Assembly: GCF_002939945.1 (NCBI RefSeq)
Contig: NZ_MDEB01000003.1
Span: 500,547 to 564,546, forward strand
Length of the DNA: 64,000 nt
Source of the DNA: Xanthomonas arboricola pv. populi
GTDB taxonomy: Bacteria > Pseudomonadota > Gammaproteobacteria > Xanthomonadales > Xanthomonadaceae
Reading direction: 5' to 3'
A model generated the notes under the pieces. It saw only the letters and a program-made list of their open reading frames with translations, was not told the origin of the DNA and made no database searches. Shown one piece after another: positions 45,947 through 56,198 of the stretch; position 1 is the stretch's first letter; every line of letters starts with the position of its first letter. The translations under genes and the position numbers were made by a program.

Positions 45947-46753
45947 ATGCGTCGTATCGACGAAACCTTCCAGCGTCTGCGTGCCGATGGCCGCAAGGCG
46001 CTCATCCCCTTCATCACCGCCGGCGACCCGTCGCTGGAAGCCACTGTGCCGGTCATGCACGCGCTGGTGCGTGCCGGTGCCGATGTCATCGAGCTCGGCG
46101 TGCCGTTTTCCGACCCGATGGCCGACGGCCCCACCATCCAGCGCAGCTCCGAGCGCGCGCTGGGTCGTGGTGCCGGCTTGGCCTACGTGCTGGAGGCGGT
46201 GCACGAATTCCGCCGCGAAGACGCCACCACGCCGGTGGTGTTGATGGGCTACCTCAACCCGATCGAGATCCACGGCACCCGGCGCTTCGCCGAAGCCGCC
46301 GTCGCTGCCGGTGTGGATGGTCTGCTCCTGGTCGATCTGCCGCCCGAAGAGGCGGCCGAGACCCGCGCGATCTTCACCGAGGTCGGCCTGGCCCTGATTG
46401 CGCTGGCCTCGCCGACCACCAGCGAGGAGCGCCTGGACATGCTGTGCAGCAGCGCCCAGGGCTATCTGTACTACGTAAGCTTCGCCGGCGTCACCGGCGC
46501 CTCGAATCTGCTCGATACCCATGCCGCCAGCGACCGCCTGCGCCAGCTGCGCCGGCGTGCCGGCGCCCCGGTGGTGGCCGGTTTCGGCATCAGGGACGCC
46601 GCCAGTGCCGCCGCAATGGCCGTGGACGCCGACGGCGTGGTGGTCGGCAGCGCCCTGGTCGCCGCGCTGGCCGAAGCCACCGATGTCCGCAGCGCCCGCG
46701 AACGCGCCGAAGCCTTCCTGGCCCCGCTCCGTCAAGCCCTGGATCAACCCTGA
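45947..46753 (+). CDS. trpA: Tryptophan synthase alpha chain
   Basis: 268 residues, a TIM barrel. It splits indoleglycerol phosphate to indole, which is channelled to TrpB. Catalytic E49 and D60 lie in 'VIELGVPFSDPMADGP', and 'YYVSFAGVTGA' and 'GFGIRD' complete the active site and phosphate site. Usually trpA follows trpB with little or no gap; here a 68-residue ORF separates them. Confidence 0.97.
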   Translation: MRRIDETFQRLRADGRKALIPFITAGDPSLEATVPVMHALVRAGADVIELGVPFSDPMADGPTIQRSSERALGRGAGLAYVLEAVHEFRREDATTPVVLMGYLNPIEIHGTRRFAEAAVAAGVDGLLLVDLPPEEAAETRAIFTEVGLALIALASPTTSEERLDMLCSSAQGYLYYVSFAGVTGASNLLDTHAASDRLRQLRRRAGAPVVAGFGIRDAASAAAMAVDADGVVVGSALVAALAEATDVRSARERAEAFLAPLRQALDQP

Positions 46754-47082
46754 GAACTAGCCCGTCTCCCCGGAGCGAGAGGGCGCGAGCGATAAGGCTG
46801 AGCCCCTCTCCCGTCGGGAGAGCGGGTAGGGTGAGGGAAGGGACGGGAGCTACGTGCACGCCAACACACGTGCACCCTGCAACCAGAGTAGGGGCAGCAC
46901 AACAAGCCGACCTTCACTTCAAACGCCCGCGCAACCACCCAGCACCACGCTTGCAGTCAGCCTTCGGAATTGCCACCCAAACCCACATTCATCCTCTGCG
47001 CTACCTTGGCTTTCCCGCAGGGCGTTAGACTAACGCCCCTCTGCGGCCCACATGGCCGCCCTGCATGGATTGTCATACACGC
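46754..47082. other. Intergenic region between trpA and accD
   Basis: No gene seen. A CCCCTCTCCCGTCGGGAGAG hairpin lies at about 46803-46822 and is followed by GGGTAGGGTGAGGG, the same arrangement as at 3668-3700. The right part should carry the accD promoter, but I could not place it with confidence. Confidence 0.55.
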
Positions 47083-47967
<885 letters not shown>

Positions 47968-48049
47968 GGCCAGTGGTTGCGCGCTCGCGCGACACCGTCG
48001 CACGCGCCGCTGCGTGTGCGCCCCCCCGTAGGCAGGAACACCGCAACGC

Positions 48050-49399
48050 ATGAGCAGTCGCAAGTATTTTGGAACCGACGGCATCCGCGGTCGGGTCGGG
48101 CAGGGCGTGATCTCGGCCGATTTCGTATTGCGGCTGGGCAATGCGCTCGGTCGGGTGCTGACCCGGGGCCGCAGCAAGCGTCCGCTGGTGCTGATCGGCA
48201 AGGACACCCGGATTTCCGGCTACATGTTCGAAGCCGCCTTGGAGGCCGGCCTGGTCGCCGCCGGCGCCGACGTGCAGCTGATCGGCCCGATGCCGACCCC
48301 GGCCATCGCCTTCCTGACCAACACGCTGCGCGCCGATGCCGGCGTGGTGATCAGCGCCTCGCACAATCCGCATTACGACAACGGCATCAAGTTCTTTTCC
48401 GCCGAAGGCGAGAAGCTCGACGACGCCACCGAAGCGGCGATCGAGGCCGCGCTGGACGAGCCGTTCCACACCGTGGAATCGGAGCGCCTGGGCAAGGCGA
48501 TCCGCACCCGCGATGCGATCGGCCGTTACATCGAATTCTGCAAGGCCAGCGTGGCGCGCGGGTTCACCCTGCACGGCCTGAAGATGGTGCTGGACTGCGC
48601 GCACGGGGCGACCTATCACATCGCGCCGATGCTGTTCCGCGAGCTGGGTGCGGACGTGGTCGTCATCGGTGCCGCACCCGACGGGCTCAATATCAATGCC
48701 GGTGTCGGCTCCACCCATATCGACAACCTCGCCGCCAAGGTGCGCGAGAGCGGCGCGCAGCTCGGCATCGCCTTCGACGGCGACGGCGACCGCGTGCTGA
48801 TGGCCGACGACCAGGGCAACCCGGTCGATGGCGACGATCTGCTCTATGTGCTCGCCCGCTCCTGGCAGGCCAGCGGCCGGCTTACCGGTACCGTGGTCGG
48901 CACGTTGATGACCAACTACGGGCTGGAACAGGCGCTGGCCGCATTGCACATCCCGTTTCAGCGCGCCAAGGTCGGCGACCGCTACGTGCACCAGGCCCTG
49001 GTCGAAGGCGGCGGCACGCTGGGCGGCGAAACTTCCGGCCATCTGCTGTGCCTGGATCGCGCCACCACCGGCGATGGCATCGTCAGTGCGTTGCAGGTGC
49101 TCGAGGCGCTGGGGCGCGATGGACAGAGCCTGCGCGAGGCCTTGAGCAGTCTGAGCAAGGTGCCGCAGAAGACCGTCAACGTGCGGCTGGAGGGTGGTGC
49201 AGCCAGGTCGATCGTGGAGGCCGCCGGCGTGCAGCAGGCGCTGCAGCAGGCGCAGGCCGCCGTGCTGGGCCGTGGGCGCGCATTTCTGCGCCCGTCCGGC
49301 ACCGAGCCGGTGGTGCGCGTGACCGTGGAGGCCGACGACGCCGGTCTGATGCAGGACACGCTCGACCGTCTCTCCGGGGCCGTGCGTGACGCGGCGTGA
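48050..49399 (+). CDS. glmM: Phosphoglucosamine mutase
   Basis: 449 residues. It converts glucosamine-6-phosphate to glucosamine-1-phosphate for peptidoglycan and LPS. The phosphoserine is S104 in '[12 protein letters not shown]', metal-binding aspartates lie in '[13 protein letters not shown]', and the sugar and phosphate loops are 'GGETSGH' and '[13 protein letters not shown]'. The gap after accD is 82 bases. Confidence 0.96.
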   Translation: MSSRKYFGTDGIRGRVGQGVISADFVLRLGNALGRVLTRGRSKRPLVLIGKDTRISGYMFEAALEAGLVAAGADVQLIGPMPTPAIAFLTNTLRADAGVVISASHNPHYDNGIKFFSAEGEKLDDATEAAIEAALDEPFHTVESERLGKAIRTRDAIGRYIEFCKASVARGFTLHGLKMVLDCAHGATYHIAPMLFRELGADVVVIGAAPDGLNINAGVGSTHIDNLAAKVRESGAQLGIAFDGDGDRVLMADDQGNPVDGDDLLYVLARSWQASGRLTGTVVGTLMTNYGLEQALAALHIPFQRAKVGDRYVHQALVEGGGTLGGETSGHLLCLDRATTGDGIVSALQVLEALGRDGQSLREALSSLSKVPQKTVNVRLEGGAARSIVEAAGVQQALQQAQAAVLGRGRAFLRPSGTEPVVRVTVEADDAGLMQDTLDRLSGAVRDAA

Positions 49400-49475
49400 G
49401 TCGCTGATCATTGGTGTGTGCGTGGTCTTTGCCAAGGCCGCGACGTTCTACCTGTTGTATCGCCTGCTGTCCTGA
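49386..49475 (+). CDS. Possible 29-residue single-helix membrane peptide
   Basis: A GTG-started frame overlaps the end of glmM by 14 bases and encodes a basic start (VTRRES) followed by one hydrophobic helix and 'LYRLLS'. It has the look of a small membrane protein, and it nearly fills the gap before the oxygenase gene. There is no independent evidence of translation; chance cannot be excluded at this length. Confidence 0.3.
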   Translation: MTRRESLIIGVCVVFAKAATFYLLYRLLS

Positions 49476-49523
49476 GCGGCAGGCCTTCCTTTCGACTTCC
49501 CGACTTCGACTGCAGATATCCGT

Positions 49524-50462
49524 ATGAGCGCCCGCATCCCGACCCTGGACATCACCCGTTTCGACAGCGACCGCGACGCTTTCGTCGCCGAGCTCGGTGC
49601 GGCCTATCGGCAGTGGGGCTTTGCCGGCATCCGTAATCACGGCATCGCGCAGGCCGACATCGACGCGGCGTACGACGTGTTCAAGGCGTTCTTCGCACTG
49701 CCTGAGCAGGTCAAGCGTCGCTATCACGTGGAAGGCAGCGGCGGCGCGCGCGGCTATACCGCGTTCGGCGTGGAAACCGCCAAGGATTCCAAGCATTTCG
49801 ATCTGAAGGAGTTCTGGCATATCGGCCGCGAGATTGCCGACGATTCGCCGTACCGCGAGGTGATGGCGCCGAATCTGTGGCCTGAAGAGGTGCCCGGTTT
49901 CCGTGAGCGCGGCTATCGCCTGTACCAGCAGCTGGACCACCTGGGCTCGCGCGTGCTGTCGGCATTGGCGCTGCATATCGGCCTGCCGCAGGACTATTTT
50001 GTCGACAAGACCAACAACGGCAACTCGATCCTGCGGCCGATCCATTACCCGCCGATCACCAGCGACGACATTCCCAACGTGCGCGCCGGTGCGCACGGCG
50101 ACATCAATTTCATCACCTTGCTGGTCGGTGCCAGCGCGGCCGGGCTGGAAGTGCGTTCCAACGATGGCGAGTGGGTGCCGTTCACTGCCGACGCCGACAC
50201 CATCGTGGTCAACATCGGCGACATGCTGCAGCGCCTGACCAACCACGTGTATCCGTCCACCATCCATCGCGTGGTCAATCCGCCGGGCGAACAGGCGCGC
50301 AAGCCGCGCTATTCGGTGCCGTTCTTCCTGCACCCCAATCCGGATTTCCTCATCGACGTGCTGCCTTCGTGCATCGCCGCCGACAATCCGAACCGTTATC
50401 CCGAACCGATTACCGCGCACGGGTTTCTGGAAGAGCGTCTGCGCGAAATCAAGCTGAAGTAA
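49524..50462 (+). CDS. 2-oxoglutarate/Fe(II)-dependent oxygenase, isopenicillin N synthase-like
   Basis: 312 residues. Iron ligands are H191, D193 and H248 ('AHGDINF', 'IHRVVNP'), and 'RYSVPFF' carries the Arg-x-Ser that binds 2-oxoglutarate. The N-terminal DIOX_N region includes 'WGFAGIRNHGI'. The family oxidises small molecules; the substrate is unknown and no biosynthetic cluster is adjacent. It precedes the copper-protein operon by 189 bases and is probably a separate unit. Confidence 0.88.
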   Translation: MSARIPTLDITRFDSDRDAFVAELGAAYRQWGFAGIRNHGIAQADIDAAYDVFKAFFALPEQVKRRYHVEGSGGARGYTAFGVETAKDSKHFDLKEFWHIGREIADDSPYREVMAPNLWPEEVPGFRERGYRLYQQLDHLGSRVLSALALHIGLPQDYFVDKTNNGNSILRPIHYPPITSDDIPNVRAGAHGDINFITLLVGASAAGLEVRSNDGEWVPFTADADTIVVNIGDMLQRLTNHVYPSTIHRVVNPPGEQARKPRYSVPFFLHPNPDFLIDVLPSCIAADNPNRYPEPITAHGFLEERLREIKLK

Positions 50463-50651
50463 GCCGTTCGCAGCGAAGACGATAGCTGCGCTTGCAGCAT
50501 CGTCAATGACCGCGGGCACAGTTTGATCCATAAATTCCGCTCGCGTCTGGTTAAAGCTTGCATTCACCTCAGCCGATAACCCAGTCTGATCGCTAGCGCG
50601 ACGTCGGACTCGCCTGGCGCCCGCTGCTGAGTGCACTAGCTTGGGGGGCGC
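50463..50651. promoter_or_regulatory. Leader of the copper-protein/GGDEF-EAL operon
   Basis: A possible promoter reads TTGCAT (50557) and GATAAC (50575-50580) with a spacing of 12 bases between the boxes, which is shorter than ideal. GGGGGGCGC directly precedes the ATG at 50652 and may act as ribosome-binding site. I see no hairpin terminator for the oxygenase gene here. Confidence 0.35.
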
Positions 50652-51341
50652 ATGCGGATGCAGTTGTTCAGACGGATCGGCCCGGTTTCTGGGTTGCTGG
50701 CGTACTGCGCCGCAACCTGTGCGTTGGCAACGCCGATCAGCGTGACCGTCGTCGATGCCAACGGCATGTTGGTCGATGCGGTGGTGAGCCTGGAGCCAGC
50801 ACGTGCGGTGGCCGCCGGGGCGCCCCGGACCGTCGAGATGGATCAGGTCAATTCGCAGTTCGTGCCTGCCGTGCTGGCGGTGCGCACCGGCACCCTGGTG
50901 CGGTTTCCCAACAACGACCAGATTCGCCATCAGGTCTATTCGTTCTCCCCCGCAAAGCGCTTCGAATTGCCGCTGTTCCAGGGCAGCACCGCCGCCCCGG
51001 TGCGCTTCGACCAGGCCGGTCTGGTGACGGTCGGCTGCAATATCCACGACTGGATGCTGGGCTATATCGTGGTGGTGGACACGCCGTACTTCGGCAAGAC
51101 CGGCAGCGACGGTCGCGTGCAGCTGGATGCGCCGGCAGGCAGTTACACGCTGCGGGTCTGGCATCCGCGCCTCAAGGGCGCTGCGCTCGCCGAGCCGGTG
51201 GCGCTTGCGCGCGAGGCTGTGCAGCGGCGCGTGACCTTGCAGACCACCGGCGCCGCACCAGCGGTGGCGCCCCCGGATGCGCGGGTGCGTGCGCTGCAGG
51301 ACAAGTTCCGCCGCGCCGACCCGAAGACGCCGAAGCCATGA
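50652..51341 (+). CDS. Periplasmic cupredoxin-like protein ('methylamine utilization protein' type)
   Basis: 229 residues. A signal peptide ends near 'CALAT'. The beta-sandwich carries a full type-1 copper ligand set: H93 in 'RHQVYSF' and C129, H132 and M135 in 'GCNIHDWM'. A second small beta domain follows ('GRVQLDAPAGSYTLRVW'). The protein could bind copper or transfer electrons in the periplasm. Despite the usual name there are no methylamine dehydrogenase genes here. The stop overlaps the GGDEF/EAL gene (ATGA), so its activity is probably linked to that sensor. Confidence 0.85.
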   Translation: MRMQLFRRIGPVSGLLAYCAATCALATPISVTVVDANGMLVDAVVSLEPARAVAAGAPRTVEMDQVNSQFVPAVLAVRTGTLVRFPNNDQIRHQVYSFSPAKRFELPLFQGSTAAPVRFDQAGLVTVGCNIHDWMLGYIVVVDTPYFGKTGSDGRVQLDAPAGSYTLRVWHPRLKGAALAEPVALAREAVQRRVTLQTTGAAPAVAPPDARVRALQDKFRRADPKTPKP

Positions 51342-53701
51342 AGGCCATGCGCCTGCATACCCGCATCGCGGCGTTTCTGGTGCTGGTCGTGCTCGCCACG
51401 CAGGCGTTGACCTTCATCGCGGTGCAGGTCGCCACCGAGCGCAGCGTCAAGGCGCAGCTCGGCGAAGAACTGCAGATCGGCGAGCGCGTCTGGCAACGCA
51501 TCAATCTGCGCCGCGACGAACAACTGATGCAGTCGGCCTCGGTGCTGGCCGACGACTTCGGTTTTCGCGCGGCCGTGGCCAGCGGCGATGTGCCGACCAT
51601 GCAATCGGCATTGCGCAATCACGCCGCGCGCATGTCGGCGCAGACCGCGCTGCTGCTGGCCCCGGATGGCGAATTTTTGACCGGACTTGCCGACCTGCCG
51701 CAAGCCGAACAGCTGCGCGCGGTGCAGACGCTGCTGCAGCAGGCGCAGCGCGATGGGCGCGCAGTTGGCGTGGTCGCATTGGATCAACGCATCGTGCGGC
51801 TGGCGGTGGTGCAGGTGCTGGCACCGAGCCGGGTAGGCTGGATCGCGATCGGCAATGAATCCGGCGACGGCCTGGCGCAGGATTTCCGTTCCACCACCGG
51901 GCTGGATGCGACCTTCTTCACCGATGGCCCGCCGGTGCGGGTGCTGGCCTCCACTTTGGAGCCGGCCGCGCGCGCCGAATTTGCGCAGCAGTTGCCGACC
52001 GCCGAACGCGCGCAGGGCGCGGCGGTCGCGTTGACGCTGGCCGAGTCGCGTTACCTGGTCAAACTGCAGTCGATCCAGGGCGATAGCCATGTGCGGGTCG
52101 CGCTGCAGGCTTCGCTGGATCGCGCGGTGGCGCCCTATCGCGTCCTCAAGTTGCGCATCCTGCTGCTGGCGGGTCTGGCGACGGCTGCGGCGCTGGGTGT
52201 GGCGATCTTCCTGGCACGCAGCGTCAGCAAGCCGGTCGCGCAACTGGTACAGGCAGCACGGCGCATCCAGCGCGGCGATTATCACACCGCGGTCGAGGTG
52301 CCATCCGGGCGCGAACTGGCCGAGTTGGCCGACAGCTTCGGGCGCATGCAGCAGCAGATCGCCAGTCGCGAGCAGCACATCCTGCATCAGGCGCGCCACG
52401 ATGCCCTGACCGGTCTGCCCAATCGCATCTGGCTGCTGGAGCGGCTGAAGGACGTGGTGGATCAGACCGTGGCTTCCGGCGGCACGGCTGCGGTGCTGAT
52501 CCTGGATCTGGAGCGCTTCAAGGAACTCAACGACAGCCTGGGCCACGACTTCGCCGACCAGGTCCTGGTCGAAGCGGGCCGCCGCCTTGCCGACGTGGTG
52601 CAGGAACCCAATCTCGTCGGGCGGCTGGGCAGCGACGAATTCATGGTGGTGGTGGCGCAGACCGACGTCACCACCGTGCAACAGGATGCACAGCGCTTGC
52701 TGCTGCAGTTGCGCCGCCCGCTGGCGCTGCCGCAGGCGCGCATCCAGCTGGAAGCCAGCATCGGCATCGCCCTGATTCCAGAGCACGGCGCCGATCCGGA
52801 CACCTTGTTGCGCCGCGCAGACATCGCACGTCGCCAGGGCGGCAATGCGACCACCGTCGGCGCCTGCGTATATCGCCTGGGCCAGGACGAGCAGCATCTG
52901 CGCCGGCTGCGTCTGACCGGCGATCTGCGCCAGGCCATCGGCAGCAACGAGCTGACCTTGCGCTTTCAGCCCAAGATCTGCCTGCGCAACGATCGCGTCG
53001 AACAGGTGGAGGTGCTAGTGCGCTGGCAGCATCCGGTGCTCGGGGCGATCGGCCCGGACGAATTCATTCCGCTGGCCGAGCATTCCGGCGTGATCCATCC
53101 CTTGACCCGCTTCGTGCTGGATGAGGCGCTGCGCTGCCAGGCGCAATGGCGCAGGCAGGGCCTGGAGCTGGGCATGGCGATCAATCTCTCCGCGCTGGAT
53201 CTGTCCGACCCCGGTTTGCCCGATTACGTGCGTGGCCGTCTGGAGCATCACGCCGTGCCGGCGCAGTCGGTCACGCTGGAACTGACCGAAAGCGCCCTGA
53301 TGCGCGATGTCGAATCCGCGCTGCACATGCTGCATCAGCTGCGCGGCGTCGGCGTGCGGCTGTCCATCGACGACTTCGGCACCGGCTATTCTTCGTTGGC
53401 GCAGCTCAAACGCATGCCGGTGAACGAATTGAAGATCGACAAGAGCTTCGTCATGCAGCTGGCCGAAGGCACCGACGATGCGTTCATCGTGCGTAGCACC
53501 ATCGATCTCGGGCATAACCTGGGCTTGAGCGTGATCGCCGAAGGCGTGGAGAACGCCATCGCCCTGGGTCTGCTGCGCGGTTACGGCTGCGACATGGTGC
53601 AGGGCTATCTCTATTCGCCGCCGTTGGAAGAAGTACCGCTGGTCGCCTGGTGCATGCGGCAACTCGATCTGGCGCCGGCGGCGCAGGCAGGAGCGCATTG
53701 A
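51338..53701 (+). CDS. Membrane-bound HAMP-GGDEF-EAL c-di-GMP protein
   Basis: 787 residues. TM1 is near residues 8-28, a periplasmic sensor of about 240 residues follows, TM2 is near 270-293, HAMP near 294-345, GGDEF near 350-510 and EAL near 530-775. The GGDEF signature reads GSDEF, so cyclase activity may be weak or lost. The EAL site keeps ExLxR ('EVLVRW'), 'ELTESA', 'IDDFGTGYSS' and 'IAEGVE', so phosphodiesterase activity is likely. The likely output is a change in c-di-GMP in response to a periplasmic signal. Both ends overlap operon neighbours. Confidence 0.92.
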   Translation: MKAMRLHTRIAAFLVLVVLATQALTFIAVQVATERSVKAQLGEELQIGERVWQRINLRRDEQLMQSASVLADDFGFRAAVASGDVPTMQSALRNHAARMSAQTALLLAPDGEFLTGLADLPQAEQLRAVQTLLQQAQRDGRAVGVVALDQRIVRLAVVQVLAPSRVGWIAIGNESGDGLAQDFRSTTGLDATFFTDGPPVRVLASTLEPAARAEFAQQLPTAERAQGAAVALTLAESRYLVKLQSIQGDSHVRVALQASLDRAVAPYRVLKLRILLLAGLATAAALGVAIFLARSVSKPVAQLVQAARRIQRGDYHTAVEVPSGRELAELADSFGRMQQQIASREQHILHQARHDALTGLPNRIWLLERLKDVVDQTVASGGTAAVLILDLERFKELNDSLGHDFADQVLVEAGRRLADVVQEPNLVGRLGSDEFMVVVAQTDVTTVQQDAQRLLLQLRRPLALPQARIQLEASIGIALIPEHGADPDTLLRRADIARRQGGNATTVGACVYRLGQDEQHLRRLRLTGDLRQAIGSNELTLRFQPKICLRNDRVEQVEVLVRWQHPVLGAIGPDEFIPLAEHSGVIHPLTRFVLDEALRCQAQWRRQGLELGMAINLSALDLSDPGLPDYVRGRLEHHAVPAQSVTLELTESALMRDVESALHMLHQLRGVGVRLSIDDFGTGYSSLAQLKRMPVNELKIDKSFVMQLAEGTDDAFIVRSTIDLGHNLGLSVIAEGVENAIALGLLRGYGCDMVQGYLYSPPLEEVPLVAWCMRQLDLAPAAQAGAH

Positions 53702-54573
53702 TGAACAGGTGGCGATGCACGCTGCTGGCTGTGGCATTGGCCGGGCTGGCCATCGCACCCGCGTCGGCGATCGCGGGCGACGGGCGTCTGCTCGCCACCG
53801 GCGGCGTGTCGATGATCGAAGGCAGTAGCGGTGGCGGCATCGTGCCGTGGGCCACGCTGTCGGGATACGGCACCCGCGACGAACTCGGTACCGTCCTGTT
53901 CGCCACGCATGTGGACAGCGGCGATTACCGGCTGGACGTGCAAGGCGCTGCGCTCACGGTCGGCAATCGGCTGGAACTTTCGCTGGCGCGGCAACGGCTG
54001 GATCTGGGAACCCTTCAGGATCGGCTGGGCCTGCCGTGGAATGCGCTCGGCCAGGACGTGTTCGGCGCCAAGCTGCGGGTCTGCGGCGATCTGGTCTACG
54101 GACATGCGCCACAGGTCAGTGTGGGGCTGCAATACAAACGCCTGCGCGATGGCACGCTGCCGCTGGCGATCGGTGCGCGCGACGATCACGGCACCGATGT
54201 CTATGTCAGCGCCAGCCGGTTGTTCCTGCAGGCTGCGGGCGGCTATCAACTGCTGCTCAACGGCACGCTGCGCGCGACCCGCGCCAATCAGACCGGCCTG
54301 CTCGGTTTTGGCGGCGATCGTCGCAACGCCTACCGGCTGGTCGGCGAGGCCAGCGCCGCCGTCGTGCTGTCGCCGGCGTGGGTGGTCGGCGTGGAGTATC
54401 GCGACAAACCCGATAACCTCGGCTTCGCCCGCGAGCAGGCCTGGGCGGATGCATTCGTGGCCTGGTTTCCCAGCAAGCACGTGTCCTTGACCGCGGCATG
54501 GGCCGAGCTCGGCGACATCGCCACACTCACCGGCCAACGTGGTCCCTATCTTTCCGTGCAGGTGGCGTTCTGA
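53701..54573 (+). CDS. DUF3034 family exported protein
   Basis: 290 residues. A signal peptide ends near 'ASAIAGD'. The N-terminal 'GRLLATGGVSMIEGSSGGG' is typical of DUF3034. The rest alternates short amphipathic beta strands and ends in the aromatic 'YLSVQVAF', as expected for an outer-membrane beta barrel; this is inference. Function unknown. The start codon shares its first base with the stop of the GGDEF/EAL gene, and the stop shares one base with the globin start. Confidence 0.85.
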   Translation: MNRWRCTLLAVALAGLAIAPASAIAGDGRLLATGGVSMIEGSSGGGIVPWATLSGYGTRDELGTVLFATHVDSGDYRLDVQGAALTVGNRLELSLARQRLDLGTLQDRLGLPWNALGQDVFGAKLRVCGDLVYGHAPQVSVGLQYKRLRDGTLPLAIGARDDHGTDVYVSASRLFLQAAGGYQLLLNGTLRATRANQTGLLGFGGDRRNAYRLVGEASAAVVLSPAWVVGVEYRDKPDNLGFAREQAWADAFVAWFPSKHVSLTAAWAELGDIATLTGQRGPYLSVQVAF

Positions 54574-55001
54574 TGAATCGACCGCTGCGCTGGCCCTTGC
54601 TGTGCATGCTGGCGCTGATGAGTGCCTGCGCCACCATGCAACCGCGCCCCACGCTCTACGACGAACTCGGCGGGCACGCCGGGATCGAAGCGCTGGTGGA
54701 AACCATGCTGTCGCGCATCGCCGACGACCCACGCATCGTCGACACGTTCGCGCGCGTCAACATCGTGATGCTCAACGAGCGCCTGGTGCAGAAGTTCTGC
54801 CATGTCGCCGATGGTCCGTGCCCGGATACCGCCAAGTCGATGCAGCAGGCGCACGCGCACCTGGCCATTCGCGAAGGCGACTTCAACGCGCTGGTGGAGG
54901 ACCTGAACTGGGCGATGGATCAGCGCAAGATTACACGCCGCACACAGAATCGTCTGCTCGCACGGCTCGCGGCCATGCATGGCGAAATCGTCAATCATTG
55001 A
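54573..55001 (+). CDS. Group I truncated haemoglobin, lipoprotein
   Basis: 142 residues. The signal peptide ends in the lipobox LMSAC, which predicts an envelope-anchored globin; most truncated globins are cytoplasmic. The fold is marked by 'LYDELGGHAGIEALVE' and 'DPRIVDTFARVN'. The proximal histidine is likely in 'MQQAHAHLAI', followed by 'DFNALVEDL'. Two extra cysteines ('KFCHVADGPC') could form a disulfide. It may sense or detoxify oxygen or nitric oxide next to the c-di-GMP protein. Last gene of the operon. Confidence 0.88.
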   Translation: MNRPLRWPLLCMLALMSACATMQPRPTLYDELGGHAGIEALVETMLSRIADDPRIVDTFARVNIVMLNERLVQKFCHVADGPCPDTAKSMQQAHAHLAIREGDFNALVEDLNWAMDQRKITRRTQNRLLARLAAMHGEIVNH

Positions 55002-55284
55002 AGGCGTCACAGCATGACTGCGCGCAGTGCTGGACGCGCGTGTTCGGTCCTCGTGACGACATGTTTCCACTCGCAGACTGCGGTTATAAGTGCAGCGTGC
55101 ATAGCGCCTGACGCCCACTCGCGACGTGTCGCCAGTCACCTGCGTTGCAGCCAGGAGTGGGGCCTCGGCCGTTATCGATTCGGGCAATGGCTACGGCTCA
55201 GCTGGCTGCGGCAATGGCACGCAGCCAGGGGAGGGGGGGGAATTGCGCGCGCGAGACGCCGCGAGCAGCGGATGCGCGACCGCC

Positions 55285-56085
55285 TCACTGCAACGGACGC
55301 AGCCGATGCGATCCGCGCGCCATCAGGCGCAATGCGAGCGCATGCGGCAACGCGCGCAACGCGGCACTGACCAGGCGATAGCGCCAGCCCGGCACGGCCA
55401 GCACCTGACCACGCTCCAGCGCGGCAATGCCGTATTCGGCCACGTCGTCGGCTTGCAGCCACGCCCAGCGGGGCAGGGTGGACATCGCCTCGCGGGTGCC
55501 GGTGACATCGTGAAACTCCGACCATGCAAAGCCGGGGCACAGCGCGCAGACCTTGACCGCGCAGTCGGCGTTCTCCAGTGCCAGCGATTCGCTGAAGCGC
55601 AGCAGGAAGCTCTTGCTGGCTGCGTACAGCGTCTGCCCATCGGCACTCGGCGTCAGCGCGGCGAACGAGGCCACATTGAGAATGCGGCCCTGGCCGCTGG
55701 CGCGAATCATCGGCAATAGCCTCCAGGTCAGCTCGCACACCGCGCCCACCATCACCTGCAGAAAGCGTGCATGCGTGGCCCAGTCGTTGTGTAGGTAGCG
55801 GCCCGGCACGCCGTAGCCGGCGTTGTTGACCAGGGTGCCTACCGTCCAGCCATTGCGCTGGATCTGCGCAACCAGTGTTTCTGCCGCGCCGGGACCGCCC
55901 AGATCGGCCGGCAATACTTCCACCCGTACCAACGGCCGCAACTCCGCAGCCAGCGCCTGCAACCGGTCGATCCGGCGCGCGGTCAGGATCAGCGGCACGC
56001 CACGCCTTGCGTAAGCGCGCGCAATCTCGCGGCCGATGCCGCTGGAGGCGCCGGTGACCAGCGCGAAGACAGGCGAAACGGACAT
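55285..56085 (-). CDS. Short-chain dehydrogenase/reductase
   Basis: 266 residues, classical SDR. The cofactor motif is 'TGASSGIG', followed by 'NNAG' and the active-site 'YAASK' with the upstream serine in 'NVASF'. The substrate is unknown. AGGAA lies a few bases before the ATG at 56085; an in-frame ATG at 56181 would add residues with no SDR character. It is divergent from tpiA and converges with the globin operon across 283 bases in which I see no other gene. Confidence 0.88.
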   Translation of the reverse strand: MSVSPVFALVTGASSGIGREIARAYARRGVPLILTARRIDRLQALAAELRPLVRVEVLPADLGGPGAAETLVAQIQRNGWTVGTLVNNAGYGVPGRYLHNDWATHARFLQVMVGAVCELTWRLLPMIRASGQGRILNVASFAALTPSADGQTLYAASKSFLLRFSESLALENADCAVKVCALCPGFAWSEFHDVTGTREAMSTLPRWAWLQADDVAEYGIAALERGQVLAVPGWRYRLVSAALRALPHALALRLMARGSHRLRPLQ

Positions 56086-56198
56086 GGCAGGTTCCTGTTG
56101 GAGAAGGGGGGACGACAGACAATGGACAGAAGTGTGCCGGCTGCCGACAGGGCATGGGCTATTCTGTCGCCTGTCTTCCACTCAGGAACCTGCGCCTG

